Shown: one piece after another, positions 60,885-64,000 of the stretch | Layout of the letters: each line of letters begins with the position of its first letter | How positions within the stretch are numbered: the first letter of the stretch is position 1 | Assembly (NCBI GenBank): GCA_011634665.1 | Contig: WAEK01000017.1 | Span: 690,001 to 754,000 of the forward strand | Length of the DNA: 64,000 nt | Source: Mortierella sp. BCC40632 | Taxonomy: Eukaryota > Mortierellomycota > Mortierellomycetes > Mortierellales > Mortierellaceae | Direction of reading: 5' to 3' | Notes under the pieces: generated by a model | Told to the model about the DNA's origin: nothing | The model's database searches: none | What the model saw: only the letters and a program-made list of their open reading frames with translations | Made by a program: the position numbers and the translations under genes

Positions 60885-62469
60885 TTGGTAAGCTATACTC
60901 AGACTTTTCTTGGTGTTTCTGTTCAATTCGTAAAAAAAAAAAAGGCAGAGTCACATACTGGCTTTCCAGTTTTGAGTTTCTTGATAGCTAGTTCCTTGAG
61001 ACTCTCGATGGGCGTGTTAATATAGCGGATCGGACGACCTCCGGAAATATTGCCCAGGTACTGGACCGTGTAAAGAGCAAAGGTCTGGTTACGGGGGTCA
61101 TTGATCAGCGAGACAGTGTCACTGATCTACAATTGCAATTTTTAAAAAAGAGCTCTTTGGTTAGAAATAAAGACCTCCTTTGACTCATCCCGCCTTCCAC
61201 CCATCATGAGAAAAAACATGATAGACCCAGGACATTACCGGGTATCCGATATGTTCACGGAAGTAGACTTGTGGGGTCAGATCGCTGAACTCAAAGTAGG
61301 CCTTGTCCTTGTTACGGAATGCCCAGGTGAAAGGTTTTTTGGGTGGCTCACCAAGGGTGATGGCCAAGATGTTATAAATCTCCTGAAGATACTTTTCTTT
61401 GTTCTGGCGCAAATCCTGAACAGAAAGTCCCTGTTCGGCTTGTCTTCGGAGAAGGACTGCGTAGTCACGAAGCTTTGAGAGAACCAAGGCGTTGAGCTTG
61501 CCTGTGTTGGAGGAACTGAAGCTTTCGGGATAAAGAGCCTTGGGAACAACACCGTAGCGATTGACCAAGTTGACAAACATGTCCCATTGACCGCCATCAC
61601 TCACAGGCTCCTTCAACAGATGCTGTACAACACGATCATTCACATTTTTCTCTCGGAGGTCAATCATACATTCCAAGAACCCTATTGGAAGAAAAGTTTG
61701 AGAGTCATGAGATCTCATTAGAATACAAATACATCTCCAATCCAGTAAGGTCTTGGGAACCGAAAGGCGTTTTGGGGGGAGGAAGAGAAAGGAGAGAAAA
61801 GAGAGCCTTACAGTTGCACTTCTCAAACTTGTCCCAGAAAAAGAGATAACCCTGAGAAAGCTCAAACTCCTCGAGGTTGTACTTTTTCATAACTTCAATA
61901 CGGAAGACATTCAAGCCGGCAAAGATCCAGCATCGTCCAGAGCTCTTTTGGTTGGTTACCATGCTCTCAATGGGGATCTTGGTGTTGAAAACATGGTTGT
62001 CTCCAATCATGACATCTCGGTTCGTGATCAACGTTGTAAAGTCGATGGAGTGAGCCGCATTCTGGACCATTCGGTTCTTGGGGTCCGCATTAAAGTCATT
62101 GCTACTCGTTTGAAAGAGTAAAATAAAACAAATGGTAATAGTAAAAAGCTGTGCGTCAGTACGGGATTCTTGACTCATATCAATACCGAGTGAAGGCGAA
62201 ACCCGACATGGTTACCTGATTTGTTTCACGGCATCTTTACGGACATTAGCCTCAGGGACGTTGACTCCACTTGGCTCAGTGAGGATGGGTGACGAGTCAG
62301 AGGAGCTGTTGGACTTCATGTCGACGTATGCTGGTGGGTTTTTGGATCGAGAAGGGGTGTAGGATGGGAGGTCGCTCTGGCGTGATTCTCGGCGAATAAT
62401 AGTTGGTGCTGAAGATTTGTCAATGTTCTTGGATGAAAGACAGCTAAAAGAGAACGGGAAGGAAGGCAT
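60439..62469 (-). CDS. LAP3: Bleomycin hydrolase (C1B cysteine aminopeptidase)
   Basis: Five exons (62469-62216, 62101-61812, 61681-61239, 61126-60959, 60831-60439) encode 515 aa. This papain-like aminopeptidase forms a hexameric barrel, degrades peptides in the cytosol and inactivates homocysteine thiolactone and bleomycin. The catalytic triad is present: Cys in [15 protein letters not shown], His in [13 protein letters not shown] and Asn in RVENSWGD. The diagnostic C-terminus DPMGALA occludes the active site in homologues. Other family blocks are [38 protein letters not shown] and SLINDPRN. The start at 62469 is the nearest in-frame ATG. The N-terminal ~75 residues are Ser/Pro-rich and not conserved, so an alternative 5' exon is possible. 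The exon 2 acceptor is a tandem GAGTAG that would add or remove one Ser. Confidence 0.93.
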
Positions 62470-63379
62470 GGGTAAAAGTGAAGAGGACAAGCTCAAAAGG
62501 GGAGGGGGGACGTGAGAACTCGAATGGGTGACGATAGACAAAGGGTGAGAAAGGAAGAAAGGAAGAAGATAAGTCGAGGGGTGTTCAATGCGTTTTCAAC
62601 TGTCCCTGAGCGCAACTCATGACCAACCTGTTCTCGGATGCCTCTCCCAGAGCGGCGCACGCAAGCCAAGGTAATGCATCTCTTTTCTTCCCATTTGTCT
62701 AGAGCGCGATTCCCAGTCGAGACCGTGTGTAAACGCCAAACAAAGTTAACTTGAACCGTTGGTACTCTCTCGTGATAACAGCGCCCCATTGGGCCTGGAA
62801 AAGACAAACGCTGCCTCATTTGGGAAACATGGTGCAGCACCTTTCCAGCACCAAGGGCTTGTATTGTCAATTGACGCATATTCTCGAGTGGCTCTTATGC
62901 AATAAACAATAGGATTGCTTCACACACTCTTGCATGTCCATCGCGCTTTCTATATGCCTTGGAGGAGTGAAGCTTGGCGATGGAATTGGTGTGGGAACAA
63001 CCTCTGTGCTACGCTTGAGCGTTGTGATTTTGTGTCAAGCCATCGTTGGTCAGAGGAGAAGGGGTGACGCGCCAGTTCTATGATCCAACGACTAGACATT
63101 GCTTGCTACCATTCTTTTTTGCCCACTATCATGGCGAGTAAGAGTCGCCTGTCAGCAGTCGAACAAGTTCTCAATGTCTGTCTTTGGTCTCAACTCTCAA
63201 GCCATTTTGGTCCAGGCAATTCCAACAGCCCAAGTTATGAGATAAACACGTGATCATGCGGGGGAGTGAGGTTTGCGGCATGGACGCTGCTCACCAGTTC
63301 CATTCTTGAGCAAACTAGATGCCTCACACTTTGAACATCATCAGCAGCTCCCAGGATTAGAGTGTAAACAAAGTTCGAC
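62470..63379. promoter_or_regulatory. Divergent intergenic region, bleomycin hydrolase / CASP
   Basis: About 900 bp between divergent starts. A minus-strand ORF (62493-62879, starting MRQLTIQALGAGKVLHH) could be an upstream exon of bleomycin hydrolase but shows no family similarity. No TATA box assigned. Confidence 0.45.
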
Positions 63380-64000
63380 ATGGCCGATGCAGCATTCGAC
63401 TTTTTGGGCGAGGCAAGCATCCGCAACGCATCATCCACTGATGCATACCATGGTCATCCAAGTCAGGCACACGATGGTTCTTCAGAACCAGGCGCGGTGG
63501 CCTTAACCAATTCAGCCAAAGATGAAGATGCCTTTGCTGCGGCAGTATCAGTCTGGCGAGGTTAGGACTAAAAATTCACACTGGAACTCATGCCTTCGGG
63601 CGATCCGCTTGTCTGTGAAGGGAATATAAGAAGGGGAGTACCTTCAACCTGTTTCGTTAACACGAGTTTTATGGCTTGCTCTTGTTTTTGAATCCTAACC
63701 ACAGGAATCCAGCTTCCGGCGGTCCAGCAGGAGATGGATCGCCAGTCAGTCGAGCTTCTGGAGCAGCAGCAACTCAGCCTCGCAGGACGCAAGAAGCTAG
63801 CAGAGATGACTCGAGGTAATAGAGAACAACAGGTATCACTGCAACGACATGCTCTCTTTCGTATCAACTTGCCGATTACTTATGAGTTACGGTATGAGGA
63901 CCGTATATCCTAATTGCTAGAGTTTAAGAAGTCCTCGGACCAGGAAAAGCTTCAAAATCTCAAGGTGATACTGAAGGCATATCAAGCAGAGATCGATGCA
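63380..64000 (+). CDS. CASP/Coy1 golgin, 5' part (runs off the window)
   Basis: The first three exons are 63380-63560, 63705-63815 and 63921 to the window end. CASP (Coy1 in yeast) is a coiled-coil tail-anchored Golgi protein acting with golgins in retrograde vesicle tethering. After a variable N-terminus (MADAAFDFLG...AAAVSVWRG), the sequence IQLPAVQQEMDRQSVELLEQ, then LSLAGRKKLAEMTREFKK and KLQNLKVILKAYQAEIDA, matches the conserved N-terminal block of CASP/Cux1/Coy1 and has coiled-coil character. Exon phases agree. The rest of the coiled coil and the C-terminal membrane anchor lie beyond the window. Confidence 0.88.

Noticed and set aside
62493..62879. Upstream minus-strand ORF as an extra first exon of bleomycin hydrolase
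   Set aside because: No similarity to the family N-terminus, and an in-frame ATG at 62469 already opens the conserved exon.

Overview
The window is nuclear DNA of a filamentous fungus, most likely an early-diverging lineage (Mucoromycota/Mortierellomycota-like; this placement is inference). The coding regions have normal codon structure and are split by short introns, mostly 80-150 bp with GTAAGT-type donors and YAG acceptors. The genes are fungal: a GPI-anchored chitin deacetylase, heterotrimeric G-protein alpha subunits, the farnesyltransferase alpha subunit, Mot1, Ctf8 and Yih1. Non-coding DNA is unusually rich in CT/GA microsatellites and long A/T homopolymers. CT tracts sit just upstream of many start codons.

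Layout. 0.2-3.2 kb: a divergent G-alpha gene (+). 3.2-6.8 kb: gene-poor DNA with a decayed coding fossil (-). 6.8-7.8 kb: a diphosphoinositol-polyphosphate Nudix hydrolase (+). 7.8-13.6 kb: repeat-rich DNA with a hAT-like MITE, a tRNA-Thr(UGU) (-) and three copies of a ~60-bp repeat. 13.6-14.7 kb: chitin deacetylase (+). 15.2-16.3 kb: pirin (-). 16.9-18.6 kb: farnesyl/geranylgeranyltransferase alpha subunit (+). 20.0-23.0 kb: an unrecognised two-helix membrane protein (-). 23.0-30.3 kb: about 7 kb of microsatellite-rich DNA with no recognisable gene. 30.3-32.6 kb: a canonical G-alpha-i-like gene (+). 34.0-40.9 kb: Mot1/BTAF1 in 12 exons (-). 42.4-44.1 kb: a PAP2-family lipid phosphatase (+). 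44.5 kb: tRNA-Gly(GCC) (+). 44.6-48.5 kb: weakly supported exons only. 48.5-50.6 kb: 2-isopropylmalate synthase (-). 51.3-52.0 kb: Ctf8 (-). 52.7-55.0 kb: an F-box protein (+). 55.4-56.6 kb: Yih1/IMPACT (-). 57.3-58.0 kb: a ubiquitin-like/ribosomal protein eS31 fusion (+). 58.5-60.2 kb: prohibitin-1 (-). 60.4-62.5 kb: bleomycin hydrolase (-). 63.4 kb to the end: the 5' end of a CASP/Coy1 golgin (+).

These are mostly unrelated housekeeping genes rather than a cluster. Five gene pairs are divergent and probably share promoter regions: pirin/FTase-alpha, Mot1/PAP2, Ctf8/F-box, Yih1/eS31 and bleomycin hydrolase/CASP. Exon models were built by hand from splice consensus, reading phase and family similarity; every CDS given with full exon coordinates closes in frame. 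The most interesting items are the strongly diverged ubiquitin moiety fused to eS31, the plant/bacterial-type isopropylmalate synthase, the degenerate G-alpha with an unresolvable first splice junction, and the hAT-like MITE with an 8-bp target-site duplication.
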